Assembly (NCBI GenBank): GCA_051648105.1
Contig: JBOFEN010000044.1
Span: forward strand, 1 to 36,815
Length of the DNA: 36,815 bases
Direction: 5' to 3'
DNA from: UBA7332 sp051648105
GTDB taxonomy: Bacteria > Bacteroidota > Bacteroidia > Bacteroidales > UBA7332
Below the pieces are notes generated by a model that was not told the origin of the DNA, ran no database searches, and saw only the letters and a list, made by a program, of their open reading frames with translations. Shown one piece after another: positions 7,988 through 17,412 of this stretch. Position 1 is the stretch's first letter; each line of letters opens with the position of its first letter. Both the position numbers and the translations under genes were made by a program.

Positions 7988-10732
7988 ATGGAATCCAATA
8001 GACACATCACAGGATTAAATAATCAGCAAGTAGAGGAGAGTAGAAGAATTAATGGTAGAAATATTCTAACACCTCCTAAGAAAACACCTATCTGGAAGCT
8101 ATTCCTAGAAAAATTTGAAGACCCAATTGTAAAAATACTACTATTTGCACTATTTGCAACTTTCGTAATATCATCAATACACTATTACCAAGGTGATGGA
8201 CTAAAAGTATTCCTAGAGCCTGTAGGCATCTTTGTAGCTATTATTTTAGCAACAGGTGTTGGATTCATATTTGAACAGTATGCTAACAAGAAGTTTGAAA
8301 TCCTCAACCAAGTAAATGACGAAACAGCTGTAAGAGTTATCAGAGATGGAAATGTTTGCGAGATCATCAAGAGCGATGTAGTTGTTGGAGATATTGTGGT
8401 ACTATCAACTGGTGATGAGGTTCCGGCTGATGGGGTCTTAATTGAAGCTGTATCACTACAGATCGATGAATCATCATTAACAGGAGAGCCACTTATCAAG
8501 AAAAGCTGTGATCCTTTATCATTTCATAAAGATGCTACATATCCTACTAATAGTGTAATGAAAGGAACCAATGTTCGAGATGGACATGGTATATACAAAG
8601 TAGAACAAGTTGGAGATAGCACAGAATATGGTAAGGTGTTTAAGGGTTCACAGATTGACAACAATGTGATTACACCTCTAAATCAACAGTTAGATGCTCT
8701 AGCTAGTATGATTACAAAGGTAAGTTACGCTATCGCAATAACTATATTAGTTGTGCGTATGTCCATATATATATCAAACAACGGGTTAGACCTAAATAGT
8801 TTTGGTATCTACGAATATCTTTTCCAAACGATAATGGTAGCAGTAACTGTAATTGTTGTTGCTGTACCTGAAGGTCTACCTATGAGTGTAACATTGAGTC
8901 TTGCTCTTAGTATGAAAAGAATGCTATCTACGAACAATCTTGTTAGGAAGATGCATGCTTGTGAAACTATGGGTGCTACAACAGTTATATGCACCGATAA
9001 GACTGGTACATTAACACAGAACCAAATGAAAGTGTACGAATCAAGGTTCTACTCACTCAAAGAGCAGAGTATTACAACTGATGAAACAAGTACACTTATT
9101 TCTGAGAATATATCCATAAACTCCACTGCATATCTAGATTATTCTGATAGCAGTAAGATTAAAGGGCTAGGAAACCCTACAGAGTCTGCACTTCTTTTAT
9201 GGCTACACGGAAAAGGAATCAACTACCTTACGCTACGTGAAGAGACAAAAGTAGTTGACCAACTTACATTCTCAACTGAGCGGAAATTCATGGCAACTCT
9301 TGTTGACTCTCCAAAACTAGAGAAAAGAGTTCTATACGTCAAAGGTGCCCCTGAGATAATACTATCAAAGTGTAGTCACGTACAAGTAGATGGTAAGCTA
9401 ATTGCTGTTGAAGATTACAAAAATACCATATCAGAGGAGCTTACAAGCTATCAGAATAAAGCTATGCGAACACTTGGATTTGCGTTCAAGGAACTACCTA
9501 TTGACACACATGCATTTGAGGATGGTAAAATGGTTGTTGATGGTCTAATATTCAATGGTGTTGTCGCAATCTCAGATCCTGTAAGAGAAGATGTACCTGA
9601 TGCTATAAAGGATTGTATATCAGCTGGAATAAATGTAAAAATAGTTACTGGAGACACCCCTGGCACTGCAAAAGAGATCGGCAGACAGATATCTCTTTGG
9701 AACTCTGAGGATGGTGATATAAACCATATGACCGGACCAGAATTTGAAGCCACAAGCGATAAAGAGCTTCTTGATCGTATAGATAAACTGAAGATAATGT
9801 CCAGAGCTAGACCTATGGACAAAGAGAGATTAGTAAGACTTCTTCAAGAGAGAAAAGAGGTTGTCGCAGTAACAGGTGATGGTACAAATGACGCACCTGC
9901 TCTCAATAGAGCTCAAGTAGGACTATCTATGGGAGATGGCACATCTGTGGCCAAAGAGGCAAGTGACATCACAATACTAGACAACTCATTTAGCAGTATC
10001 GTCAGAGCAGTAATGTGGGGTAGATCCCTATACCAAAACATACAACGCTTCATTGTATTTCAAATGACAATTAATGTAGCTGCTTGTATTATTGTTCTAA
10101 TTGGGGCCTTCATTGGTAGCGAGTCTCCATTGACTGTCACACAGATGCTATGGGTTAACCTTATTATGGATACATTTGCGGCTATGGCTTTGGCATCCCT
10201 CCCACCAAGTGAGAGTGTGATGGATAAAAAGCCACGATCATCAACTGAATATATTATTACCAAAGAAATGGCAATACGTATTCTTGGTGTTGGATTCTCA
10301 TTCGTATTACTACTTTTTGGACTACTTCAATACTTTAAGTACAACGATATCGAATCACTAACACAGTTTTCTATCAGGGATTTTGGCAATTCACTATTAA
10401 GGTTTGATAGAGCATCCGAGTTTGAAACAACTCCGTATGAACTATCTCTATTCTTCTCAATATTTGTGCTTCTGCAGTTCTGGAATATGTTTAATGCAAA
10501 AGCTCTAATGAGTGGTAAGTCTGCATTCAGTGATTTATCTAAATCAATTGGAGGTTTTGGCATTGTATCACTCCTAATCGTTGGCGGACAGTTTGCCATT
10601 GTCAACATGTTTGGGGAGATGTTTAATGCTGTGGCAATATCAATGATTGATTGGATGATAATAATAGTATCCACTTCTACTGTTTTGTGGATTGGAGAGA
10701 TCCTAAGACTACTTCCAAATAGAGATAAGTAG
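7988..10732 (+). CDS. P-type Ca2+-translocating ATPase (P2B-like)
   Basis: A 914-residue P-type cation pump of normal length. Hallmarks in order: N-terminal cation ATPase domain; actuator LTGEP (164-168); membrane helix 4 with PEGLP (294-298); phosphorylation motif DKTGTLT (Asp337); nucleotide-binding KGAPE (452-456); TGDGTNDAP hinge (629-637); and late helices with WVNLIMDTFAAMALA. PEGLP rather than PEALP in helix 4 is the pattern of plasma-membrane (P2B) Ca2+ pumps, so Ca2+ export from the cytoplasm is likely, though Mn2+ or other ions are possible. It stands alone, preceded by a 244-bp AT-rich gap and followed by a strong bidirectional terminator shared with nrdJ. Confidence 0.93.
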   Translation: MESNRHITGLNNQQVEESRRINGRNILTPPKKTPIWKLFLEKFEDPIVKILLFALFATFVISSIHYYQGDGLKVFLEPVGIFVAIILATGVGFIFEQYANKKFEILNQVNDETAVRVIRDGNVCEIIKSDVVVGDIVVLSTGDEVPADGVLIEAVSLQIDESSLTGEPLIKKSCDPLSFHKDATYPTNSVMKGTNVRDGHGIYKVEQVGDSTEYGKVFKGSQIDNNVITPLNQQLDALASMITKVSYAIAITILVVRMSIYISNNGLDLNSFGIYEYLFQTIMVAVTVIVVAVPEGLPMSVTLSLALSMKRMLSTNNLVRKMHACETMGATTVICTDKTGTLTQNQMKVYESRFYSLKEQSITTDETSTLISENISINSTAYLDYSDSSKIKGLGNPTESALLLWLHGKGINYLTLREETKVVDQLTFSTERKFMATLVDSPKLEKRVLYVKGAPEIILSKCSHVQVDGKLIAVEDYKNTISEELTSYQNKAMRTLGFAFKELPIDTHAFEDGKMVVDGLIFNGVVAISDPVREDVPDAIKDCISAGINVKIVTGDTPGTAKEIGRQISLWNSEDGDINHMTGPEFEATSDKELLDRIDKLKIMSRARPMDKERLVRLLQERKEVVAVTGDGTNDAPALNRAQVGLSMGDGTSVAKEASDITILDNSFSSIVRAVMWGRSLYQNIQRFIVFQMTINVAACIIVLIGAFIGSESPLTVTQMLWVNLIMDTFAAMALASLPPSESVMDKKPRSSTEYIITKEMAIRILGVGFSFVLLLFGLLQYFKYNDIESLTQFSIRDFGNSLLRFDRASEFETTPYELSLFFSIFVLLQFWNMFNAKALMSGKSAFSDLSKSIGGFGIVSLLIVGGQFAIVNMFGEMFNAVAISMIDWMIIIVSTSTVLWIGEILRLLPNRDK

Positions 10733-10734
10733 TT

Positions 10735-10782
10735 TATAAAAACAAAGAGGGTGTGCTTATGCACACCCTCTTTGTTTTTATA
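10735..10782. terminator. Bidirectional terminator between the Ca-ATPase and nrdJ
   Basis: A 22-bp perfect inverted repeat (10735-10756 and 10761-10782) with a TTAT loop. The core is AGAGGGTGTGC/GCACACCCTCT, flanked by A-runs on one side and T-runs on the other, so it can terminate both convergent genes. Confidence 0.93.
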
Positions 10783-10793
10783 TTATGAAGTTA

Positions 10794-13322
10794 TCATCCA
10801 CACTTAGATGAACCACAAGTCATACAGGTCAAACACCCCTCTTGGTATACAAGAGTCTCATTACTACAGTTAGGACACTTCTTTCCAGAAGCATGAACCC
10901 CACTAGGAAGATATTTCTTTAGAGCTCTCTCTACCCCATTCTTCCATGTATTAATTGACTCACTATTTAACTCAAGAGCCTCAACAAGTTTAAGGACTTG
11001 ATCAATAGGCATACCATAGCGTAGAACACCAGAGATTAACTTTGCGTAGTTCCAATACTCAGGATTAAACTTGTCTGACAACCCTTCGATTGTGGTTTTA
11101 TAACCACGTTTATTACTATATTGGAAGTCATAGCGTTTAACGCCATGCTCATCTACACTTTTAAGAATAACCCCATTTTGGACACTCTTAGGTAGAAGAA
11201 TACCATCTTCATCATCTGCTATACCAGTGAATATCTCGTACGGCTTACCTTCGTAAAGGCCAATGAAAGCAACCCATTTCTCTTTGTTGTTTTGAAAACG
11301 AACCACATCAGCATGAAGCTCCTTAGGACGTTTTACCTCAGCAGCTCTAAATGGCTCCTCTTTCTTCTCTTCCTTCTTCTTAGTAGAAACAAGGACACCA
11401 GCACGAGAACCATCACGGTAAACTGTACAACCTTTACATCCTGATCTCCAAGCCTCAACATAAAGCTTATTAACTAGATCTTCTGGGGTATCTGCAGGCA
11501 AGTTAATTGTTACGCTAATAGAGTGATCCACCCATTTCTGAACTCTACCCTGCATACGAACCTTCTGAAGCCAGTCAATATCATTTGAAGTTGCTTTATA
11601 ATATGGCGATAGTTCGACTATCTTCTCCAACTCCTCAGCCTTGTAATGCTTCGATGTATCATAACCGTTGTTCTTCATCCATGTTTTGAAGTGGTGGTGG
11701 AATACAATATACTCCTCCCAGCTATCCCCAACCTCATCTACAAAGTCAACTCTAACATCGTGATCATTAGGGTTAACCTTACGACGTCTCATGTAAACAG
11801 GCATAAATACAGGCTCAATTCCAGATGTGGTCTGAGTCATCAAAGAGGTAGTACCTGTAGGTGCAATGGTCAAACAAGCGATATTTCGTCTACCATATTT
11901 AACCATATTGTCATACAACGATGAATCTGCCTCCTTCAATCTATTGATATAAGGATTATTTTCCTCTCTTTTTGGATCATAAATCTCAAACGCCCCACGT
12001 TCTTTAGCTAACTCCACAGATGAAGCATAAGCTGCAAGCGCTAGCTGTTTGTGTACCTCCTCTGAGAAGTCTGTAGCTTGATCAGAACCATAACGCAAAG
12101 ATAGTGCCGCAAGCATATCACCCTCACCAGTAGTCCCCACGCCAGTTCGTCTTCCTTTAAGAGTACGCTCCTTAATCTTCTCCCATAGATGCAATTCTGT
12201 CGACTTTACCTCTTCAGATTCTGGATCGTTCTTTATTTTATTGATGATCTGTTCGATTTTTTCCATCTCAAGATCAATAATATCATCCATAATTCGTTGA
12301 GCCAATGCCACGTGTCTACGGAAAAGGTCAAAGTCAAAAGTTGAATTAGGTGTAAACGGCTCTTTTACATAGGAGTAAAGATTTATTGCTAATAATCTAC
12401 AGCTATCATAAGGGCACAAAGGAATCTCCCCACAAGGGTTAGTAGATACTGTTTTATACCCTAGGTCTGCATAGCAGTCAGGAACTGATTCACGAATAAT
12501 TGTGTCCCAGAAAAGCACACCTGGCTCTGCTGATTTCCAAGCATTATGAATAATCTTTTTCCATATAGCTGAAGCATTTACCTCCTGTGTATAAATAGGA
12601 TTTTCTGAATTTACAGGATATTGTTGAGTATAACTACTCTTATTTACAACAGCCTCCATAAAATCATCATGAAGCTTAACAGAGACATTCGCTCCTGTTA
12701 CCTTTCCTTCAGTCATCTTTGCGTCAATAAAGCTCTCACTGTCTGGATGCTTAATTGAAACAGATAACATCAGAGCACCTCTTCTTCCATCCTGTGCAAC
12801 CTCTCTGGTAGAGTTTGAGTATCTCTCCATGAATGGCACAATACCTGTAGATGTTAATGCAGAGTTCTTAACGGGAGATCCCTTTGGTCTGATGTGAGTA
12901 AGATCATGACCTACTCCACCTCTACGTTTCATCAACTGCACCTGCTCCTCATCAATACGTATTATTCCACCATATGAGTCTGCCTCTCCATCAAGACCAA
13001 TAACAAAACAGTTTGAAAGAGATGCTACTTGAAACTCATTTCCAATACCCGTCATAGGACTACCCTGAGGAATAATATATCGGAAGTGGTCAAAAAGATC
13101 AAAAAGATCTTTTGCTGATATAGGATTAGGATATTTCTGCTCTACCCTTGCAACCTCATTAGCTAAGCGCCAATGCATATCTGTTGGAGTACGCTCATAT
13201 AGGTTTCCAAATGAGTCCTTAAGAGCATACTTACTGACCCAAACTCGTCCTGCTAGTTCATCTCCATCGAAGTACTCTGTAGAAGCTACTTCGGCGTCAC
13301 TGTATTCGTAAGTAGGTTTCAC
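10794..13322 (-). CDS. nrdJ: Adenosylcobalamin-dependent (class II) ribonucleotide reductase
   Basis: An 842-residue vitamin B12-dependent ribonucleotide reductase that makes deoxyribonucleotides without oxygen. Features: N-terminal MKPTYEYSDAEVASTEYFDG; SLSNCFVIG with Cys105; the active-site NPCGE (Cys297, Glu299) of the ten-stranded barrel; and PTGTTSLMTQTTSGIEP. A TSCPD-like segment (VRFQNNKEKWVAFIGLYEGKPYEIF onward) is followed by a Cys-rich tail with CPNC and two further Cys pairs, likely a zinc or redox shuttle module. The ATG at 13322 is preceded by a good promoter match, with no visible cobalamin riboswitch. It is convergent with the Ca-ATPase and lies downstream of dnaA beyond a hairpin terminator. 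Confidence 0.94.
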   Translation of the reverse strand: MKPTYEYSDAEVASTEYFDGDELAGRVWVSKYALKDSFGNLYERTPTDMHWRLANEVARVEQKYPNPISAKDLFDLFDHFRYIIPQGSPMTGIGNEFQVASLSNCFVIGLDGEADSYGGIIRIDEEQVQLMKRRGGVGHDLTHIRPKGSPVKNSALTSTGIVPFMERYSNSTREVAQDGRRGALMLSVSIKHPDSESFIDAKMTEGKVTGANVSVKLHDDFMEAVVNKSSYTQQYPVNSENPIYTQEVNASAIWKKIIHNAWKSAEPGVLFWDTIIRESVPDCYADLGYKTVSTNPCGEIPLCPYDSCRLLAINLYSYVKEPFTPNSTFDFDLFRRHVALAQRIMDDIIDLEMEKIEQIINKIKNDPESEEVKSTELHLWEKIKERTLKGRRTGVGTTGEGDMLAALSLRYGSDQATDFSEEVHKQLALAAYASSVELAKERGAFEIYDPKREENNPYINRLKEADSSLYDNMVKYGRRNIACLTIAPTGTTSLMTQTTSGIEPVFMPVYMRRRKVNPNDHDVRVDFVDEVGDSWEEYIVFHHHFKTWMKNNGYDTSKHYKAEELEKIVELSPYYKATSNDIDWLQKVRMQGRVQKWVDHSISVTINLPADTPEDLVNKLYVEAWRSGCKGCTVYRDGSRAGVLVSTKKKEEKKEEPFRAAEVKRPKELHADVVRFQNNKEKWVAFIGLYEGKPYEIFTGIADDEDGILLPKSVQNGVILKSVDEHGVKRYDFQYSNKRGYKTTIEGLSDKFNPEYWNYAKLISGVLRYGMPIDQVLKLVEALELNSESINTWKNGVERALKKYLPSGVHASGKKCPNCSNETLVYQEGCLTCMTCGSSKCG

Positions 13323-13419
13323 TATAGAAAGTTTTTATAAAGTATTTTGAGTTAAATAAATAAAATCCATGGTAGAGTTGTAATTGCTTGTACAAAGAAA
13401 GCGTCTATCTCGTAATTGT

Positions 13420-13451
13420 CCAAACTAAATTAGAAATAAATTAAGCTCAAA
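13420..13451 (-). promoter_or_regulatory. nrdJ: Putative nrdJ promoter
   Basis: On the minus strand TTTG (13448-13451) is followed after 20 bp by TAGTTTGG (13420-13427), one mismatch from TAnnTTTG. The spacing matches the Bacteroidetes -33/-7 layout and predicts a leader of about 90 nt. Confidence 0.45.
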
Positions 13452-13561
13452 GTAAAAGTTTTCCAGTTAACAACAACAAAATCCTGTAAAACAGACACTT
13501 AACATTCTACACTTCATTCTAAAGTTTTCCAATAAAAATATTTACATATTAATACTATTGT

Positions 13562-13617
13562 CATATACAATTGAAGGCGGTAACAGAAAATCCCGTTACC
13601 GCCTTCAATTGTATATG
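13562..13617 (-). terminator. Terminator-like long hairpin after dnaA
   Basis: A perfect 23-bp inverted repeat (13562-13584 and 13595-13617) with a 10-nt loop begins 9 bp after the dnaA stop. The core is GAAGGCGGTAAC/GTTACCGCCTTC. The U-run on the minus strand is poor, so it may act as a 3'-end stabiliser as well as a terminator. Confidence 0.75.
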
Positions 13618-13625
13618 TTAAAATA

Positions 13626-15029
13626 TCATGACTTAAGCATATTCTCAATTTCATCCAACTGAGCCTTAAGCTCTTTGTTATTCTCCAAATAATTCGTAAT
13701 AGTACGACAAGCATGAATAACCGTTGCATGATTTCTCTTACCAGAAACCTCTCCAATACTATTATAAGAAAGGTCTGTATACTTTTTACAAAGATACATA
13801 GAAACCTGCCGCGCAAGCACCACCTCACTCTTACGAGAAGATGAAAGGAAGTCCTTTATATCGACTTGATAAAAAGCACAAACAACCTCCTTGATCTGAT
13901 CAGGAGATATTTGACGCTTCTCTATCTTCACACTCTTCTGTAGCACCCTTTCAGCTAGGTCAATATCAATCTCCCTTTGGTAAACCATAGAATGAGCCAT
14001 CAAAGAGACAATAACCCCCTCTAGATCCCTCACATTGTTTGATATATTCTTCGCAATATAGTCAATAACACTCTCTGAAATAGACAACCCATCATGGCGA
14101 ATCTTATTCACTAAAATCCTCTTTCTCAATTCGTAATCTGGACGCTCCATCTCAGCAGTCAAACCCCACTTAAAACGAGTAAGAAGCCTATCCTCTAGTC
14201 CTACAAGTGAAACAGGAGGTCTATCAGAGGTCATTATCAACTGCTTACCATTCTGATGAAGGTGATTAAAAATATGGAAGAAGGTATTCTGCGTAGCAGT
14301 CTTACCACCCAACTCCTGAATATCATCAATAAGCAAGACATCAATACTTTGATAAAAGTTTATAAAGTCATTAATGGTATTACTTCTTGCAGCATCAGTA
14401 AACTGAACCTGAAAAAGGTGAGTTGAGACATAAAGCACACGCTTATCTGGCGAAGTCTCCTTAATCTTTGTCCCAATAGCATTCATCAAGTGAGTCTTAC
14501 CCACACCAGAATTGCCGTACACAAAAAATGGGTTAAACGCCGTTTTACCAGGATTTAGGGCAATTGCTTCACCAGCAGCCCTAGCAAGCTTATTACTCGA
14601 CCCACTATAGTAATTATCAAATGTATAGTTCTCATTCAATTGAGGATCAAGATCCCTATAAACCTTCTGCTCGAACGGATCTGCCGCCTTCGGAGCCGCA
14701 CTGCTCTTTTTTGCTTCCTTTCTATTTATAGTAGACTTCGAAGATTCCTCATAATCTAGCGTTGTCTTAGTTTCAGCCTCAACCAAAACCCTATAAAGAA
14801 GCTTAGTCGTAGGCCCAAGTACTTGATGTATGGAACTACGAAGCAACCCAAGGAAGTTCTCCTCTAGGTATTCAATAAAGAAATGGCTAGGCACCTGTAT
14901 TAAAAGCTCATTGTTGTTATACGCCAATGGTATAATAGGCTTAAACCAAGTGTCGAAGATCTCCTTGGAAACACTCTTGTGCATTATAGACAAGCAACGC
15001 CTCCAGACTTCGTTATGATCCTGAAACAT
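13626..15029 (-). CDS. dnaA: Chromosomal replication initiator protein DnaA
   Basis: A 467-residue DnaA with all four domains. Domain I covers about residues 1-85 (VWRRCLSIMHKSVSKEIFDTW). A Lys/Ala/Ser-rich linker covers about 90-125. The AAA+ core has Walker A GNSGVGKTH (172-180) and Walker B VLLIDDIQEL (231-240). The C-terminal DNA-binding signature includes GKRNHATVIHACRTI. It binds origin DnaA boxes and opens DNA for replisome loading. It is flanked on both sides by strong hairpins. No cluster of TTATCCACA-like boxes was found nearby, so the origin is not evidently here. Confidence 0.97.
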   Translation of the reverse strand: MFQDHNEVWRRCLSIMHKSVSKEIFDTWFKPIIPLAYNNNELLIQVPSHFFIEYLEENFLGLLRSSIHQVLGPTTKLLYRVLVEAETKTTLDYEESSKSTINRKEAKKSSAAPKAADPFEQKVYRDLDPQLNENYTFDNYYSGSSNKLARAAGEAIALNPGKTAFNPFFVYGNSGVGKTHLMNAIGTKIKETSPDKRVLYVSTHLFQVQFTDAARSNTINDFINFYQSIDVLLIDDIQELGGKTATQNTFFHIFNHLHQNGKQLIMTSDRPPVSLVGLEDRLLTRFKWGLTAEMERPDYELRKRILVNKIRHDGLSISESVIDYIAKNISNNVRDLEGVIVSLMAHSMVYQREIDIDLAERVLQKSVKIEKRQISPDQIKEVVCAFYQVDIKDFLSSSRKSEVVLARQVSMYLCKKYTDLSYNSIGEVSGKRNHATVIHACRTITNYLENNKELKAQLDEIENMLKS

Positions 15030-15337
15030 GTATAGAAAGCAATTAGAAAATTCAACTCAATCACAAATTTCCAACTAATTTCCCATAAAAAAAAATGGAA
15101 TAATATTTGGATATAAAATAGAACAACTACACGTCTTATTTACAATTAGTTGCAAGAAGAGCTCTGTAAACTAATTCACAGAGCTCTTTAAATTTTAATA
15201 TATGTTTGTTTGTTAATAACTTTGTGTCGATTTAGTTGCATCTTAACTATTTAACACTAAAAACAGCTATTTAACTCAAGCGTATTTTACATTCTTTGAT
15301 ATAGAATAAATATGGAAGGTTTCTAAATAACCAAAAC
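15030..15337. other. Intergenic region upstream of dnaA
   Basis: These 308 AT-rich bp lie between the MCE gene end and the dnaA start. They contain the hairpin at 15156-15189 and two direct CTATTTAAC copies exactly 20 bp apart (15247 and 15267). The dnaA promoter must lie here, but I see no clear TAnnTTTG. No open frame of note. Confidence 0.55.
15156..15189. terminator. Hairpin terminator between the MCE gene and dnaA
   Basis: AGAGCTCTGT (15158-15167) pairs with ACAGAGCTCT (15178-15187) around a 10-nt loop, extendable by two pairs. The T-rich side is on the plus strand, while on the minus strand (the reading direction of the flanking genes) only TTCTT follows. It probably insulates dnaA from the upstream operon. 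Confidence 0.6.
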
Positions 15338-16231
15338 TCACTTTCTACCAAATAGAGAGAAGTGAACATATCTTTTTGGACTCTTGCGAAGATCAATCAA
15401 CAACTCATTAGCACTTCCTGCTGTGTTACTTAGGTTAGTATAAAGCGTAGTATCATTAAGAAGCAATCCAATTGTTCCTTCATCACTATTAAGGGATGTG
15501 GTCAATTCATTTATATTACCAATAGCACCATCCAACTTATTATAGGTAGAGGCAATATCCAATCCTTTAATACTAGATGAAAGAGAAACTAAATCTCCTG
15601 AGAGAGTATTCACATTAGCCAATATCGCAGGCATATCTTTCTTCATCATACGATCAAGAGACAGTGTAGCCGATTCCAATGTCGAAGTAGTTCTCTCAAT
15701 GCTATTAAGTGATGACTGCAAAGCTGGACTATTTATCAAAGAGTTAATTCCAAGTAGTATTGAATCAAGACGGGGCAACATCTTCTCGATAGATGGCAAT
15801 AGAGACTCCTCCACCTTACCCATCATACCACCATTATACTCCCCTTTAAGCGTATCTCCAACATTGTGATATTCAGAAACAAAACTATTCATCTTTATTA
15901 CAAGAGCAGCCCCTCCAAGCATTGCTGGCTCTAAAGAGACAATACTACCTTTAGGTATTCTCAGTTGCTTATCTAGACTAACAGTCACTATTACTCGCTT
16001 AGTATCATTAAAGTCAAGTGCTATATTAGTTACAAGACCAACCTTAAAGCCCTCAACTTGTACAGGACTTGATAACTCCAACCCCTTTACGTTGTTATAC
16101 TCCACAACATAAAAGTTAGCAGGCTTCATCAAGTTCACACCCTTAAGATAGTTTATACCAAATATCAAAATTGACAAACCAACTGCAGTAATAACTCCAA
16201 TTAAAAACTCCTTTGTCTTTAAAAAATTCAT
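15338..16231 (-). CDS. MCE/MlaD family lipid-transport substrate-binding protein
   Basis: A 297-residue protein with one N-terminal membrane anchor (about residues 8-28, FLIGVITAVGLSILIFGINYL) and an MlaD/MCE domain at about 37-115, containing VKGLELSSPVQVEGFKVGLV and PAMLGGAALVIK. A long helical region covers about 140-270. MCE proteins form hexameric rings or tubes in the periplasm that pass lipids between membranes with an ABC transporter (MlaE/MlaF). No permease or ATPase gene is in the window. It starts 8 bp after the amidase stop, a pairing I recall from other Bacteroidales. Confidence 0.88.
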   Translation of the reverse strand: MNFLKTKEFLIGVITAVGLSILIFGINYLKGVNLMKPANFYVVEYNNVKGLELSSPVQVEGFKVGLVTNIALDFNDTKRVIVTVSLDKQLRIPKGSIVSLEPAMLGGAALVIKMNSFVSEYHNVGDTLKGEYNGGMMGKVEESLLPSIEKMLPRLDSILLGINSLINSPALQSSLNSIERTTSTLESATLSLDRMMKKDMPAILANVNTLSGDLVSLSSSIKGLDIASTYNKLDGAIGNINELTTSLNSDEGTIGLLLNDTTLYTNLSNTAGSANELLIDLRKSPKRYVHFSLFGRK

Positions 16232-16239
16232 ACTCTATA

Positions 16240-17364
16240 TTAATTTATTCGTTTACCGTCAATCGTCTTTATTACAAAAGCATCCTTAAACTTCGAAGAT
16301 ATCTCCCTTCTGATTTTATCTACCTCCTGTTTATTTACCGAGGCACCATACGTATACTTATAAGCACCCTTCTCCCTATAGTGATCTACACCTTTCAAAC
16401 CCTTAAAATGCGACGAGTTATTAGGCAGCTTCTGTGGGTGAGTGAAAATCTGAACCCTATAGAGCACCTCCCCAGAACTCTTAGTCTCAATATCAGAAAC
16501 TTTTGTAGAAGAAGCTGGTTTTGATTGAGACGAAGCCACAGGTGAACTCTTTGAGGCATTTGAGACAGGAGGCGGAGCTATCACTACCTTCCCACTCTTC
16601 TTGTCATAGTCACTCTTAAAAGCCACAAATGCTTTATATATAGATTGGGCCAGGTTATTCTGACCCGACTCAGACAATAGGTATCTCTCCTCCTCCGCAT
16701 TGGTAATGAAACCCAACTCAACCAACACACTAGGCATACCCGTATTTCGAAGGACAAGGAAAGGAGCTTGCCTCACCCCCCTATCACCTCTTTTAGCCGT
16801 TGATTTAAACTGATCCTGAATAAAAGAAGCCATCTCTATACTCTGGCTCATATAATTATCCTGCATCAATTCAAACATAATATAAGACTCAGAACTTTTA
16901 GGATCAAACCCCTCATATCTAACCTGATAATCATCCTCCAACAAGATAGCCGAGTTCTCTAACTTAGCAACCTCAAGATTTTGATCCGAGCTCTTCAACC
17001 CCAAAGTAAACGTCTCTGTACCCTTTACCGAAGTTGTCTTTGTTGCGTTGGTATGAATAGATATAAATAGGTTCGCCTTAGATCTATTGGCAATATTTGC
17101 CCTTTCACTAAGTTCCACAAACTTGTCAGTTGAACGAGTATATAGTACCTCCGTATCCTCATGCTTGCTCTTGATCAGCTTTCCCAACTTTAGAGCCACC
17201 GCCAAGTTAATACTCTTCTCTCTTCCAACCTTACCAACAGCACCAGGGTCTTTCCCCCCATGCCCAGGGTCGATAACAACTTTGAAGTTTTGCGCTAAAG
17301 CCGTTTGTGGATCAAATAATACCACAAGAGATAGTAATAGTGAAAAAATATATAACCTCTTCAT
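16240..17364 (-). CDS. N-acetylmuramoyl-L-alanine amidase with C-terminal SPOR-like domain
   Basis: A 374-residue secreted zinc amidase that cleaves peptide stems from peptidoglycan during cell separation. A signal peptide (about 1-25, ending TALAQ) precedes the Amidase_3 domain. Its zinc and catalytic residues are His35 (DPGHGG), Glu49 (REKS), His104 (SIHTNA) and Glu216 (VELGF). The GFDPKSSESYIMF insert may be a regulatory helix. A Ser/Lys linker leads to about 75 C-terminal residues (EVLYRVQIFTHPQKLP onward) resembling a SPOR domain that binds septal glycan. The frame is open to 17406, but a -7 box at 17394-17401 and the signal peptide favour ATG 17364. Confidence 0.92.
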   Translation of the reverse strand: MKRLYIFSLLLSLVVLFDPQTALAQNFKVVIDPGHGGKDPGAVGKVGREKSINLAVALKLGKLIKSKHEDTEVLYTRSTDKFVELSERANIANRSKANLFISIHTNATKTTSVKGTETFTLGLKSSDQNLEVAKLENSAILLEDDYQVRYEGFDPKSSESYIMFELMQDNYMSQSIEMASFIQDQFKSTAKRGDRGVRQAPFLVLRNTGMPSVLVELGFITNAEEERYLLSESGQNNLAQSIYKAFVAFKSDYDKKSGKVVIAPPPVSNASKSSPVASSQSKPASSTKVSDIETKSSGEVLYRVQIFTHPQKLPNNSSHFKGLKGVDHYREKGAYKYTYGASVNKQEVDKIRREISSKFKDAFVIKTIDGKRIN

Positions 17365-17393
17365 ACACTCTTTGATTCGATAATAGTAAGGGA

Positions 17394-17401
17394 CAAAGAT
17401 A
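17394..17401 (-). promoter_or_regulatory. Putative amidase-MCE promoter (-7 box)
   Basis: The minus strand reads TATCTTTG, a perfect TAnnTTTG, 29 bp before the amidase ATG at 17364. It lies in the short gap after the ATP-grasp gene and supports the downstream start. Confidence 0.5.
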
Positions 17402-17412
17402 ACCAAATATAT

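Larger units (their letters stand above)
13323..13625. other. Intergenic region between nrdJ and dnaA
   Basis: These 303 bp hold the nrdJ promoter (13420-13451) and the dnaA terminator hairpin (13562-13617). I see no credible gene: the frame at 13514-13828 is an antisense-frame shadow of the dnaA end. No B12-box or conserved cobalamin aptamer element is visible. Confidence 0.6.

Noticed and set aside
11646..11924. 92-residue plus-strand frame opposite nrdJ
   Set aside because: Antisense shadow within a clear nrdJ coding sequence, with no promoter or recognisable motif.
13323..13561. Cobalamin riboswitch controlling nrdJ
   Set aside because: B12-dependence made this likely, but no B12-box or aptamer core is seen, and the predicted leader (about 90 nt) is too short.
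13514..13828. Arg/Leu-rich 104-residue minus-strand frame
   Set aside because: It is the frame-shifted shadow of the dnaA end, crosses the terminator hairpin and has no family resemblance.
15030..15337. Chromosomal origin (oriC) next to dnaA
   Set aside because: No cluster of TTATCCACA-like DnaA boxes is visible on either side of the gene, and in many Bacteroidetes dnaA is not at the origin.
16213..16524. 103-residue plus-strand frame opposite the amidase
   Set aside because: Antisense shadow of the amidase SPOR-like region and the MCE start; no independent support.
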